Positions 54,873-63,497 are shown, counted from the stretch's first letter. The stretch: 64,000 nucleotides of DNA from Microbacterium sp. RU33B (GCF_900155915.1 NZ_FTPO01000004.1:16287-80286), one strand, 5' to 3'. Notes: generated by a model not told the origin, from the sequence alone. A program made the numbers and translations.

Positions 54873-56396
54873 ATGACCACCCTCTTCAACCCGCTCCTGA
54901 ACGGCTTCCACCCCGACCCCTCGGTCGTCCGGGTCGACGGCGCCGACGGACCCGAGTGGTTCCTCGCGACGTCGACGTTCGAATACCTCCCCGGCATCCC
55001 GATCCACCGCTCGCGCGACTTCGAGACGTGGGAGCTCATCGGCCACGTCGCCGTCAGCGAGGCCCAGCTCGGCGTCGCGCACGTCGCGACCGGCGGCGGA
55101 GCCTGGGCGCCGACCATCCGCCATCACGATGGCGTGTTCCACGTCGTCATCACGGTCGCGATGGGGCGGGGGATGCTGCACTTCACCGCGACGGATGCCG
55201 CCGGCCCCTGGTCCGAGGGCGACGTGCTGCTCACTCAGGACGGCAACGGCACGATCGAGGGCATCGATCCGGACATCGCGTGGCATGCCGACGGCACCTG
55301 CTACGTGACGTTCTCCGGTCTGCAGCTGACCGGGTCGCTCGACCCCAACGCGCCTGCGCACCTCGGCATCCAGCAGGTCGCCGTCGACCTCTCCACCCAT
55401 CGCGCACTCGAGGAGCCGCGATCGCTGTGGTCGGGCACCGGCCTGATGTTCCCCGAAGCACCGCACCTGTACGAGGTCGACGGGGTCTGGTATCTCCTCA
55501 TCGCGGAAGGCGGGACCGAGCGCGGCCACTCGATCTCGATCGCGCGCGGTTCCGGACCGGAGGGACCCTTCGAGGGCGCGCCGTCCAACCCGCTCGTCTC
55601 TGCGCGGTCCACCCCGCGTCCGATCCAGAACACGGGGCACGGCGACCTCGTGCGGGGCCCCGACGGTGACTGGCTCTGCGTCCTGCTCGGCGTGCGCCCG
55701 CGCGGCGGCACGCGCGCCTTCTCGGCGCTCGGCCGTGAGACGTTCGTCACCCCGGTGACCTGGTCCGACGGGTGGCCGCAGGTCGCGGCCGTCGATCTGA
55801 ACCCGCGCCCCGGCACGCGGACGGAGATCGACTTCGCCGACGGGCTCGACGGCGAATGGATCGGCGTCCGCCGGCTGCCCCTCGAGGTCGCGACCCTCAC
55901 CGACGGGCGCCTCGTGCTGACCGGCGACGGAACGACCCTCGCGGATGAGCAGCCCGTGTTCGTGGGCCGCCGCCAGGAGCACCTGAACAACACCGTGACG
56001 GTGCGCGCCGACGTCGCACGAGGGGCCGGCGGCATCGCCGTGCGCTACGAAGAGCGCTTCCACCTCGAGATCGAAGCCGGCAACGGCTCCGTGACGGCTC
56101 GTGCGTCGTTCATGGGGCTCGAGCAGGAGTGGAGGCATCCGTTCGAGGGCGACGTCGTCGACCTGCACCTCGACTCGGCGCGTCCGGCATCGGGCTGGCG
56201 CATGGTCGCGACCAGCGACGTCTTCCGCCTCGGATTCACGCCCCTCGGCGGCGAACGCATCGATCTCGCCGAGGTCGACGGTCGCTTCCTCTCGTCGGAG
56301 GTCGCCGAATCCTTCACCGGTCGGGTGATCGGCCTCTACGCCGCGGACGGCGAGGTCGCCTTCGAGCGATGGGTCGCCGAGGGAGACGACGAATGA
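54873..56396 (+). CDS. GH43 beta-xylosidase/alpha-L-arabinofuranosidase
   Basis: The 507-residue enzyme has the five-bladed propeller of GH43. The base is D15 in NGFHPDPSVV, the pKa-modulating aspartate is in EGIDPDIAW near residue 132, and the acid glutamate is in MFPEAPHLYE near 194. A C-terminal beta-sandwich (about 330-507, HLNNTVTVRADVARGAGGIAVRYEE) is typical of the beta-xylosidase subfamilies. It would release xylose or arabinose from short xylo-oligosaccharides in the cytoplasm. GGAGA lies upstream of the ATG, 24 bp after the serine hydrolase stop, so it is in the same operon. Confidence 0.93.
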   Translation: MTTLFNPLLNGFHPDPSVVRVDGADGPEWFLATSTFEYLPGIPIHRSRDFETWELIGHVAVSEAQLGVAHVATGGGAWAPTIRHHDGVFHVVITVAMGRGMLHFTATDAAGPWSEGDVLLTQDGNGTIEGIDPDIAWHADGTCYVTFSGLQLTGSLDPNAPAHLGIQQVAVDLSTHRALEEPRSLWSGTGLMFPEAPHLYEVDGVWYLLIAEGGTERGHSISIARGSGPEGPFEGAPSNPLVSARSTPRPIQNTGHGDLVRGPDGDWLCVLLGVRPRGGTRAFSALGRETFVTPVTWSDGWPQVAAVDLNPRPGTRTEIDFADGLDGEWIGVRRLPLEVATLTDGRLVLTGDGTTLADEQPVFVGRRQEHLNNTVTVRADVARGAGGIAVRYEERFHLEIEAGNGSVTARASFMGLEQEWRHPFEGDVVDLHLDSARPASGWRMVATSDVFRLGFTPLGGERIDLAEVDGRFLSSEVAESFTGRVIGLYAADGEVAFERWVAEGDDE

Positions 56397-56451
56397 CCTC
56401 CGAGCGCGCGACCGTGGTGCGCGCCGCAGCCTGACCTCCGGAAGGAACCCC

Positions 56452-58230
56452 ATGTTCGATCGCCGCTCCACCTTCGGCGAGGCTCTCGACCACCCCGGCG
56501 CACGCGCCGTGCTCGAGCGTCTCATGCCCGGCTTCGCCGCCTCTCCGATGGCCGCGCAGTTCCGCGGCGGACGACTGGGGTCGCTGATCGCCCTCGTCCC
56601 GTCGCTCGAAGACCCCGAGGCACGCCGGCAGCTGTGGGCCGAGCTCGCCGAGGTCGGCGACGACGTCGAGCGGCCGGCGTACGCACCCGCGATCGCGGCC
56701 GATCCGTCGTACGAAGCGGCCGATGTGCCGCGGGGCTCGGCATCCGTCGCCCTCCCGGGCCCGACCCCGAAGTGGGATCCGCTCGAACTGCGCTTCGACG
56801 GACCCTCGCACGGCAACCCGTTCGTCGACGTCGAGCTCGACGCCGTGTTCACGCGTCCGGATGCCTCCACGGTCCGCGTGGGCGGGTTCTACGACGGCGA
56901 CGGCGCGTACGTCGTGCGCGCCCTGGCCGATCTCGAGGGCGAGTGGTCGTTCGAGACCCGCTCCACCGCTCGCTCGCTCGATGGACTGACCGGCGTGGTC
57001 ACGGTGACCTCACCCCGTGAGACGTCGCACGGGCCCGTCCGCATCGACGGCTTCCACTTCGCGCACGCCGACGGCACGCGCCATCGGCCGCTCGGCACGA
57101 CCGCCTACGCGTGGACGCACCAACCCGACGAGCTGCAGCGGCAGACGCTCGAGACCCTGGCCGAGGCGCCGTTCACGAAGATCCGCATGTGCGTGTTCCC
57201 GAAGTCGTACCTCTACAACGCCAACGAACCGGCCGACTTCCCGTTCCCCGGTTCGCTGGCGGAGGGGTTCGACCTGACCCGGTTCGACCCGGCGCACTTC
57301 CGCCGGCTCGAGCAGCGCATCGCGCAGCTCGCCGCGCTCGGCATCCAGGCCGACCTCATCCTGTTCCATGCATACGACCGGTGGGGCTTCGCCGACCTCG
57401 GCCCCGACGTCGACGAGCGGTACCTGCGCTACGTCGTGCGCCTGCTGGCCGGATTCGCCAACGTGTGGTGGTCGATGGCGAACGAGTACGACCTGCTGTG
57501 GGCGAAAGACACCGACGACTGGGAGCGCCTCGCGGAGATCGTCGGCGAGGAGGACCCGTTCGGCCATCTGAACTCGATCCACAACTGCCGACCGTTCTAC
57601 GACTACGGGAAGCCCTGGATCACGCACGTCAGCGTGCAGCGCGTCGACGTCTACCGCACCGCCGAGAACACCGACGAGTGGCGCGAGCGGTGGGGCAAGC
57701 CGGTCGTGATCGACGAGTGCGCGTATGAGGGCGACATCGATCAGGGCTGGGGCAACATCACGGCGGAGGAGATGGTGCGCCGCTTCTGGGAGGGCGCCGT
57801 CCGAGGAGGCTACGTCGGGCACGGCGAGACGTATCTCCCGAGCGGCTCGGGAGGAGTGACGGATGCCTCGGCCGCCGGAGACGACGAGGTGCTGTGGTGG
57901 TCGAAGGGCGGCGTGCTGCACGGCGGCTCGCCCGACCGCATCCGCTTCCTCGAGCAGCTGCTGGCGGAGACACCCGGTGGCGTCTGGGATCCGCTCCCCT
58001 CGGACTGGGACGTGCCCTGGGGCGGGACGCCCGATCACCGCATCGGCTACTTCGGCTTCAACCGGCCGCGCTTTCGCAACGTCGTCCTGCCCGAGGGCGA
58101 GTGGACCATCGATGTGATCGACACCTGGAGCATGACGATCGAGCGGTTCGGCGGCGTCCACACCGGATCCGTGCGGGTGCCGCTCCCCGGTCGCCCCTTC
58201 ATGGCGGTGCGCGTCATCCGCGCCGGGTGA
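56452..58230 (+). CDS. DUF5060/DUF5605-type putative glycoside hydrolase
   Basis: The 592-residue protein has an N-terminal helical module (TFGEALDHPGARAVLERLMPGF) also found ahead of other sugar-hydrolase domains. A DUF5060-like beta domain follows (NPFVDVELDAVFTRPDAS to VGGFYDGDGAYVVRALADLEGEWSFET). Then comes a TIM barrel: RPLGTTAYAWTHQ, FTKIRMCVFPKSY, a putative acid/base glutamate in WWSMANEYDLLW, and a putative nucleophile in PVVIDECAYEGD. The C-terminal strands fit DUF5605. Clan GH-A geometry is likely, but the substrate is not known for this family. GGAAGGA precedes the ATG, 55 bp after GH43. It is the last gene of the oligosaccharide operon. Confidence 0.85.
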   Translation: MFDRRSTFGEALDHPGARAVLERLMPGFAASPMAAQFRGGRLGSLIALVPSLEDPEARRQLWAELAEVGDDVERPAYAPAIAADPSYEAADVPRGSASVALPGPTPKWDPLELRFDGPSHGNPFVDVELDAVFTRPDASTVRVGGFYDGDGAYVVRALADLEGEWSFETRSTARSLDGLTGVVTVTSPRETSHGPVRIDGFHFAHADGTRHRPLGTTAYAWTHQPDELQRQTLETLAEAPFTKIRMCVFPKSYLYNANEPADFPFPGSLAEGFDLTRFDPAHFRRLEQRIAQLAALGIQADLILFHAYDRWGFADLGPDVDERYLRYVVRLLAGFANVWWSMANEYDLLWAKDTDDWERLAEIVGEEDPFGHLNSIHNCRPFYDYGKPWITHVSVQRVDVYRTAENTDEWRERWGKPVVIDECAYEGDIDQGWGNITAEEMVRRFWEGAVRGGYVGHGETYLPSGSGGVTDASAAGDDEVLWWSKGGVLHGGSPDRIRFLEQLLAETPGGVWDPLPSDWDVPWGGTPDHRIGYFGFNRPRFRNVVLPEGEWTIDVIDTWSMTIERFGGVHTGSVRVPLPGRPFMAVRVIRAG

Positions 58231-58379
58231 CGCCCGTGGGCATCGCGGAGGTCACGGCTGGGTACATGGTTTCGGGGATCTCACCTGCGGCCGCGGATCC
58301 GTGATAGTTCTTGGTGAGGTGCAGATTCTGTCGACTCATCGGTGAACTTTGTTCCTCCCTATCGAAGGGGGTCGAACGA

Positions 58380-59555
58380 GTGCTGCAACCACCCGTACGT
58401 CTCGCACTTTCCGCTCTGTCCATCGGCGTCCTCGCCGCTCTCGTGCTCTCCGGCCCCGCCGCGTATGCCGACACCACGATCGACGGGCCGATCGATCTCG
58501 GCACCGCCGGGACGTTCTCGGTGCTCGGCGCGTCGACGGTGACCAACACCGGACCGTCCACGCTCGACGGCGACCTGGGCCTCAGCCCGGGGTCTGCCAT
58601 CGACGGATTCCCCCCGGGTCTCGTCGACGGCACGATCCACGCGACGGATGCCGTCGCCGCCCAGGCGCAGGTCGATCTCGACACCGCGTACGGCGTCGCG
58701 GCGAGCCTGACGCCGACGGCGACCGGGCTGGGCGACCTCGCCGGGCAGTCGCTCGTGCCGGGCGTGTACTCCGGTGGGGAACTCGCGCTGTCCGGCGAAC
58801 TGACCCTCGCGGGGAACTCCGAATCCGTCTGGGTGTTCCAAGCGGCGTCGACGCTGACCGTCGGCTCCAGCGCCGAGATCATCGTCACGGGCGGCGCGAG
58901 CGCCTGCAACGTGTTCTGGCAGGTCGGAAGCTCCGCCACGATCGAGCCGGGCGCTCAGTTCGTCGGCACGGTCATGGCGAGCGAGTCGATCACCGCTCAG
59001 ACAGCGGCGACGATCACGGGCCGCCTCCTGGCCCTCACGTCCGCCGTCACGCTCGACACCAACACGCTCATCGCACCGACCGGCTGCGCACCCGCGGGCA
59101 CCGTGCGCACGAGCCCCACGATCACCTCCGCCTCCCCGACCGGCGGCACGACCGGCCTCGAGTACTCCTACACGGTCACGTCGTCGGCGTCGCCGACCGC
59201 GACCTACTCGATCGCGAGCGGTGCTCTGCCGACCGGGCTCACGCTCGACGCGGTCACCGGGGCGATCACGGGAACGCCCACGACGGCGGGCACGTTCACG
59301 TTCACGCTCTCGGCGGCCAACGGGACCGCACCCGATGCCGTCGCGACATACAGCCTCGCGATCGCCGCAGCCTCTGGCGCCGGCGACGCACAGCTCGCCG
59401 AGAGCGGAGCCGACGGCCCCAACGCCCTGCTCTCGATCGTGCTGATCAGTGTCGGATCGATGATGTTCCTCATCGGGCGGCATCGCACGCGCCGCGGCGC
59501 CTCCCCCGCCCCCGCTCCGCTGCGACGCGCCACGCACATCGGCCTGCCGGACTGA
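58380..59555 (+). CDS. ice-binding-like (DUF3494) surface protein
   Basis: The 391-residue precursor has a signal peptide (RLALSALSIGVLAALVLSGPAAYA) and a DUF3494 beta-helix domain, about residues 30-235: LGTAGTFSVLGASTVTNTGPSTLDGDLGLSPG, ATGLGDLAGQSLVPGVYS, NVFWQVGSSATIEPGAQFVGTVMA, TGRLLALTSAVTLDTNT. A putative-Ig (He_PIG) domain follows with PTGLTLDAVTGAITGTPTTAG. The end has LAESG, a hydrophobic helix (LLSIVLISVGSMMFLI) and a basic tail, resembling a sortase anchor with Ser in place of Thr. These proteins bind ice or act as adhesins at the cell surface. GTG at 58380 has GAAGGGGG 8 nt upstream. Confidence 0.87.
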   Translation: MLQPPVRLALSALSIGVLAALVLSGPAAYADTTIDGPIDLGTAGTFSVLGASTVTNTGPSTLDGDLGLSPGSAIDGFPPGLVDGTIHATDAVAAQAQVDLDTAYGVAASLTPTATGLGDLAGQSLVPGVYSGGELALSGELTLAGNSESVWVFQAASTLTVGSSAEIIVTGGASACNVFWQVGSSATIEPGAQFVGTVMASESITAQTAATITGRLLALTSAVTLDTNTLIAPTGCAPAGTVRTSPTITSASPTGGTTGLEYSYTVTSSASPTATYSIASGALPTGLTLDAVTGAITGTPTTAGTFTFTLSAANGTAPDAVATYSLAIAAASGAGDAQLAESGADGPNALLSIVLISVGSMMFLIGRHRTRRGASPAPAPLRRATHIGLPD

Positions 59556-59591
59556 GCGCGGCGCCGCGCTGCGGTCGCGGCGTCCCCTCGG

Positions 59592-59726
59592 TCAGACCGG
59601 CTCGGTCGTGCGGATCAGCCCGCAGTTCACGCACGACCACGCCACCAGGAAGCGCTCGTCGTCGAGGATCTCGAACCTGAGCTCGTCGCCGCACGTGGGG
59701 CAGGATCGAGGGTCGGGCACGGTCAT
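59592..59726 (-). CDS. small zinc-ribbon protein (44 residues)
   Basis: A 44-residue frame on the minus strand has two CxxC knuckles, CPTCG at 9-13 and CVNCG at 32-36, spaced as in a rubredoxin-like zinc ribbon. Between them is ELRFEILDDERFLVAW. A TAGGCT box (59733-59738) lies exactly 6 nt before the ATG, as at other candidate leaderless genes here. Spacing of the cysteines and the promoter signal together argue it is real. Function unknown; it is convergent with the ice-binding-like gene and divergent from recQ. Confidence 0.75.
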   Translation of the reverse strand: MTVPDPRSCPTCGDELRFEILDDERFLVAWSCVNCGLIRTTEPV

Positions 59727-59813
59727 GCCGTCAGCCTACGACGCGGCACGGCGGGCCGGCCCGGGGTCACCCGGGGTCACGCGGCGTCCGTGGCATGAGG
59801 CAGGGTGGAGCGC

Positions 59814-61931
59814 ATGACCTCGACCACTTCTGCCCGGGCCCAGGCGCTCGACGTCCTGCGCGACCTCGTCGGGCACGGCGACGCCGACTTCCACGACGGG
59901 CAGTTCGAGGCCATCGAAGAGCTGGTCGAGGGCGGCCGCCGAGCCCTCGTGGTGCAGCGCACCGGGTGGGGCAAGTCGGCGGTCTACTTCGTCGCGACGC
60001 TGCTGCTCCGCCGTCGCGGCGCAGGGCCCACGGTGCTGGTGTCGCCGCTGCTCGCCCTCATGCGCGATCAGATCGCGGCCGCGCGGCGGGCAGGCGTGCG
60101 GGCGGTGGCGATCAACTCGACGAATCCGCACGAGTGGCGCGACGTGCTCGCGCAGCTCGACCGCGACGAGGTCGATGTGCTGCTCGTGTCGCCGGAGCGC
60201 CTGAACAATCCGTCGTTCCGCGAAGAGCAGCTTCCGCAGCTGGTGCCCCGGATCGGACTCCTCGTCGTCGACGAGGCGCATTGCATCAGCGACTGGGGCC
60301 ACGACTTCCGCCCCGACTACCGTCGACTGCGCGACCTGATCGCGCGCATCCCCTCGGGGGTGCCCGTTCTCGCCACGACGGCGACGGCCAACAGCCGCGT
60401 CGTGGCGGATGTCGCGGAGCAGCTGGGGGTGCGAGGCGAGGATGCCGATTCCCCCGAGGTGCTCGTCATCCGCGGCCCGCTCGCCCGCACGTCGCTGCGG
60501 CTCGGAGTGCTGCGACTGCCCGACTCCCCCAGCAGGCTCGCGTGGCTCATCAGCCACCTCGGCGATCTCCCGGGCTCGGGGATCATCTATACGCTCACCG
60601 TCGCCGCGGCGAACGACACGGCCCGCCTGCTCCGCGAGCGCGGATTCGACGTGCGCGCCTACACCGGGCAGACCGATCCCGATGAGCGCGAGGAGTCGGA
60701 GGCGCTCCTGAAAGACAACAAGGTCAAGGCGCTCATCGCCACGAGCGCGCTGGGCATGGGATTCGACAAGCCCGACCTCGGCTTCGTCGTGCACCTCGGG
60801 GCGCCCTCGTCGCCGGTGTCGTACTACCAGCAGGTCGGTCGCGCCGGACGCGCGACCGCCTCCGCCGACGTCCTGCTCCTCCCCGGCACCGAAGACCGTG
60901 AGATCTGGCACTACTTCGCGACGGCGTCGATGCCCGACCGCGAGCGCGCCGAGCGCGTGCTGGCCGCCCTCTCGGCATCCGGCGGCCCGCTGTCGACCCC
61001 CGCACTCGAGGCGCAGGTCGACATCCGTCGCACTCCGCTCGAGCTGCTGCTGAAGGTGCTAGACGTCGACGGCGCCGTGGAGCGCGTTCAAGGCGGGTGG
61101 ATCGCGACCGGACTGCCCTGGACCTACGACGAGGAGCGCTACGAGCGCATCGCCGCCGAACGCGTCGCCGAGCAGCATCACATGATCGACTACGAGCAGA
61201 CGCGCGGATGCCGCATGGAGTTCCTGCAGCGCTCCCTCGACGACGACACCGCGGCGCCGTGCGGTCGCTGCGACACCTGTGCGGGAGTCTGGTTCCCCGT
61301 CGAGATCGGGACGGATGCCACGGCTGCCGCCTCCGCCGCACTCGACCGCGTCGGAGTGCCGATCGAGCCGCGTCGCCAGTGGCCCACGGGGGCCGACTCG
61401 CTGGGCGTACCGGTGCGCGGACGCATCCCTGCCGACGAGCAGGCCGACGACGGCCGGGCGCTGGCACGCCTCACCGACCTCGGGTGGGGATCAGTACTGC
61501 GCGAGATGTTCGCCGCCGGCGCGGCCGACGCCCCGGTGCCTCCGAACGTGCTCGCCGCGTGCGTGCGGGTGCTGGCCGACTGGGGCTGGGCCGAGCGGCC
61601 GGTCGCCGTCGTGGCGATGCCGTCGCGCGCCAAGCCGCAGCTCGTGGCGTCACTCGCTAGGGGCATCGCCGACATCGGCCGGATGCCGTTCCTGGGGGCG
61701 ATCGACTCCGTGTCGGGTGGTCCGACCGGCGCACCCGGTGGCAACAGCGCCTTCCGGCTCGCGGGCGTGTGGGATCGCTTCAGCGCCGCCGGCCTCGACG
61801 TGCCTGCCGGCCCGATCCTGCTGGTCGACGACCTGGTCGACAGCCGATGGACGCTGACGGTGGCCGCTCGGGAGCTGCGCCGCTCCGGCGCGACCGGCGT
61901 GCTCCCGTTCGCCCTCGCGCTGCGCGGCTGA
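59814..61931 (+). CDS. RecQ-family DNA helicase fused to a phosphoribosyltransferase-like domain
   Basis: The 705-residue protein has RecQ helicase motifs: Walker A QRTGWGKSAVYF near residue 50, motif Ia-like VLVSPLLALMRDQ, DEAH box VVDEAHCISDWGHDFRPDY, TTATANSRVV (III), GIIYTLTVAAAN (IV), ATSALGMGFDKPDLGFVVH (V) and QQVGRAGR (VI). The zinc-binding RQC element follows with Cys in GCRMEFLQ and CGRCDTC. The last 150 residues lack an HRDC domain and instead contain GPILLVDDLVDSRWTLTVAARELRRSGA, a phosphoribosyltransferase-type PRPP loop. It unwinds DNA 3' to 5' in recombination repair. Role of the PRTase-like part is unclear. ATG at 59814 has GGTGGAG upstream. Confidence 0.92.
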   Translation: MTSTTSARAQALDVLRDLVGHGDADFHDGQFEAIEELVEGGRRALVVQRTGWGKSAVYFVATLLLRRRGAGPTVLVSPLLALMRDQIAAARRAGVRAVAINSTNPHEWRDVLAQLDRDEVDVLLVSPERLNNPSFREEQLPQLVPRIGLLVVDEAHCISDWGHDFRPDYRRLRDLIARIPSGVPVLATTATANSRVVADVAEQLGVRGEDADSPEVLVIRGPLARTSLRLGVLRLPDSPSRLAWLISHLGDLPGSGIIYTLTVAAANDTARLLRERGFDVRAYTGQTDPDEREESEALLKDNKVKALIATSALGMGFDKPDLGFVVHLGAPSSPVSYYQQVGRAGRATASADVLLLPGTEDREIWHYFATASMPDRERAERVLAALSASGGPLSTPALEAQVDIRRTPLELLLKVLDVDGAVERVQGGWIATGLPWTYDEERYERIAAERVAEQHHMIDYEQTRGCRMEFLQRSLDDDTAAPCGRCDTCAGVWFPVEIGTDATAAASAALDRVGVPIEPRRQWPTGADSLGVPVRGRIPADEQADDGRALARLTDLGWGSVLREMFAAGAADAPVPPNVLAACVRVLADWGWAERPVAVVAMPSRAKPQLVASLARGIADIGRMPFLGAIDSVSGGPTGAPGGNSAFRLAGVWDRFSAAGLDVPAGPILLVDDLVDSRWTLTVAARELRRSGATGVLPFALALRG

Positions 61932-62015
61932 CGCGACGGTCATCGGGTTTCCGGCTAGGGCCCGGCAACAACGGTCTTGCGCGACCCTGAGCCGGTCGGG
62001 TGTCCCGTCTTGTCG

Positions 62016-62243
62016 TCAGGCGATGCGGATGAACCGGGGGCCTTGGTAACCGTCTCGGCTCACGGGCTCCTGGAACATGCCGAGGGGTCGCACCCAGAAG
62101 CTGTAGTCGTCGTAGAGCTTGCGATAGAAGACGAGCTGCTCATCGGTTTCGCTGTGCCGCCCCACACCGATCACCTCGTAGCGCGCGCCTTTGAAGTGCT
62201 GGTAGATGCCGGGCTCGACCGTGGCGGGCGTCGGTGACGTCAT
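62016..62243 (-). CDS. DUF1653 domain-containing protein
   Basis: The 75-residue protein contains the DUF1653 core: GIYQHFKGARYEVIGVGRHSETDEQLVFYRKLY, then FWVRPLGMFQEPV. Members are small stand-alone beta proteins of unknown biochemical role. I choose the ATG at 62243, which puts the conserved PGIYQHFKG about 10 residues from the start; the frame stays open to 62318. It is convergent with recQ. Confidence 0.88.
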   Translation of the reverse strand: MTSPTPATVEPGIYQHFKGARYEVIGVGRHSETDEQLVFYRKLYDDYSFWVRPLGMFQEPVSRDGYQGPRFIRIA

Positions 62244-62408
62244 TCCGTGATCGTACGTGGTTCCAAGATCACGATATGCGGAGACATCCACTCCGAAGCG
62301 CGAAGGAGCGTCCCTCACAGGGCTAGGCGCCGGGCTTCAGACTCTCGCGCACACGGGCAACAGCGAACAACCATTCGTCTGATCCGTGAGGAGACGTGAC
62401 GAGAGCCA

Positions 62409-62437
62409 TTGTCAAAGTCCGCGCCGATGGCTAGATT
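62409..62437 (+). promoter_or_regulatory. near-consensus sigma70-type promoter
   Basis: TTGTCA (62409-62414), exactly 17 bp, TAGATT (62432-62437). Expected start near 62443. It is the closest match to the housekeeping consensus seen in the window and drives the short mini-ORF/terminator unit ahead of the AadA-like gene. Confidence 0.6.
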
Positions 62438-62442
62438 CGCTA

Positions 62443-62524
62443 TCCCGAGGGAAGGACACAGATTATGAGCCGCGATCGTTGAGATACCCAAACGAGCCCC
62501 CGCCCGATGTTGTCGAGCGGGGGC
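62443..62524 (+). ncRNA. candidate short transcript or attenuator leader with 5-codon ORF
   Basis: Downstream of the promoter at 62409-62437 lies a compact unit of about 80 nt. It has a strong ribosome site GAGGGAAGGA (62447-62456), 8 nt, an ATG at 62465, a five-codon ORF MSRDR with TGA ending at 62482, then a terminator-like hairpin at 62496-62524. The AadA-like gene starts 137 nt further on. This is the layout of a leader peptide with an attenuator, or of an independent small RNA. Apart from this unit I see nothing in the 417-bp gap 62244-62660. Confidence 0.45.
62496..62524 (+). terminator. GC-rich hairpin ending the short transcript
   Basis: Stem GCCCCCGC / GCGGGGGC (8 bp), extended inside the loop by CGA/TCG with one mismatch, followed by TTCGTCGTT. 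It would terminate the transcript from the promoter at 62409 or act as an attenuator for the downstream gene. Confidence 0.6.
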
Positions 62525-62660
62525 TTCGTCGTTGGTCTGGCCATCCGCGTGGCATTCCTCATCGAGTGCTTCGTCGTACGAGACCAGGCCACCTCCGGCA
62601 ACGCGCGCATCGGGATCCTCCTCGGCACCGGGCGGCGCGTTGTGTGAGGACAATGGCAGC

Positions 62661-63428
62661 ATGCAGCATCTGGATGATGAGACGGCTCGGCCGGCGGCCA
62701 TTGTTCGGCACGCGCTATCAGGTGACCTGGTCGGCTTGATTCTCTACGGCTCCGCCGTTGCCGGTGGTCTGCGTCCCGACAGCGACGTGGATCTGCTCGC
62801 CATCACCACCGAGCCGCTTCGAGACGCTACGCGCGATGACTCGATCGGTGGCCTGCTGAAGGTGTCGGGGCGACGCGCGCATGATGGCCCGGCGCGTCCC
62901 GTCGAACTCACCGTGATGCTACGGAACGTCGACCCATGGAACCCGGTCGTGCAGCTGCAGTACGGTGAATGGCTCCGCGACGATACCGTCGCCGGGTCAC
63001 TGCCCGGGCCGCACGTGGATCCGGATGGGACTCTTCTTCTCGCGATGGCACGCGAGTCGGGGGCTTCTCTCTACGGCCCGGCGCCCGAAGCGATTCTTCC
63101 CGTGGTTCCCGTCGACGCGGTCCGCCTCGCAATCCGACGGGCGCTGCCCGGTCTTCTGGAAGACCTGGTCGGCGATGAGAGAAATGTCGTGCTCACCCTC
63201 GCGCGGATGCAGGCAACCTTGTCCGATGGGCGGTTCGTCCCGAAGGATGTCGCAGCCGAGCGTGCCGCTCAGACAGCCCCACCGGACCAAGCGCGAATGC
63301 TGCGCCTCGCCGCCGCTGCGTACCGCGGCGAAGCCATGGACGACTGGACGCAGATGTCCTCAGCCCTGAACGGCTACGTCGCTCAGATGACGCACCTTAT
63401 CCACACAGACGCGCACACCACAAGCTGA
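62661..63428 (+). CDS. AadA-like aminoglycoside nucleotidyltransferase family protein
   Basis: The 255-residue protein has the nucleotidyltransferase motif LYGSAVAGGLRPDSDVDLL, with G30-S31 and metal-binding D42 and D44. The C-terminal helical half contains ARESGASLYGPAP, RNVVLTLARMQATL and FVPKDVAAERA. That two-part layout is the ANT(3'')/ANT(9) (AadA/Spc) family, which adenylylates streptomycin or spectinomycin. Chromosomal actinobacterial members may have other targets, so resistance is a possibility, not a fact. Codons here are visibly less GC3-biased (GGT, GCT, CTT, ATT appear) than in the rest of the window. A GACAAT box lies 6 nt before the ATG, and a leader/attenuator-like unit lies upstream. 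Confidence 0.85.
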   Translation: MQHLDDETARPAAIVRHALSGDLVGLILYGSAVAGGLRPDSDVDLLAITTEPLRDATRDDSIGGLLKVSGRRAHDGPARPVELTVMLRNVDPWNPVVQLQYGEWLRDDTVAGSLPGPHVDPDGTLLLAMARESGASLYGPAPEAILPVVPVDAVRLAIRRALPGLLEDLVGDERNVVLTLARMQATLSDGRFVPKDVAAERAAQTAPPDQARMLRLAAAAYRGEAMDDWTQMSSALNGYVAQMTHLIHTDAHTTS

Positions 63429-63468
63429 AGGCGACGACCGCCGGGCATCCTGTTGCGACAGACGAGCG

Positions 63469-63497
63469 TTGGCTTTGCTCCGGCGCCGTGTGATGCT
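63469..63497 (+). promoter_or_regulatory. promoter of the terminal hydrolase gene
   Basis: TTGGCT (63469-63474), exactly 17 bp, GATGCT (63492-63497), then 6 nt to the GTG at 63504. Spacing makes the GTG the probable transcription start, hence a leaderless mRNA. Confidence 0.55.

Noticed and set aside
53574..56870. A 1098-codon open frame on the minus strand under the GH3-GH43 genes
   Set aside because: It is a shadow of well-recognised glycosidase genes on the plus strand, with no ribosome site or domain of its own.
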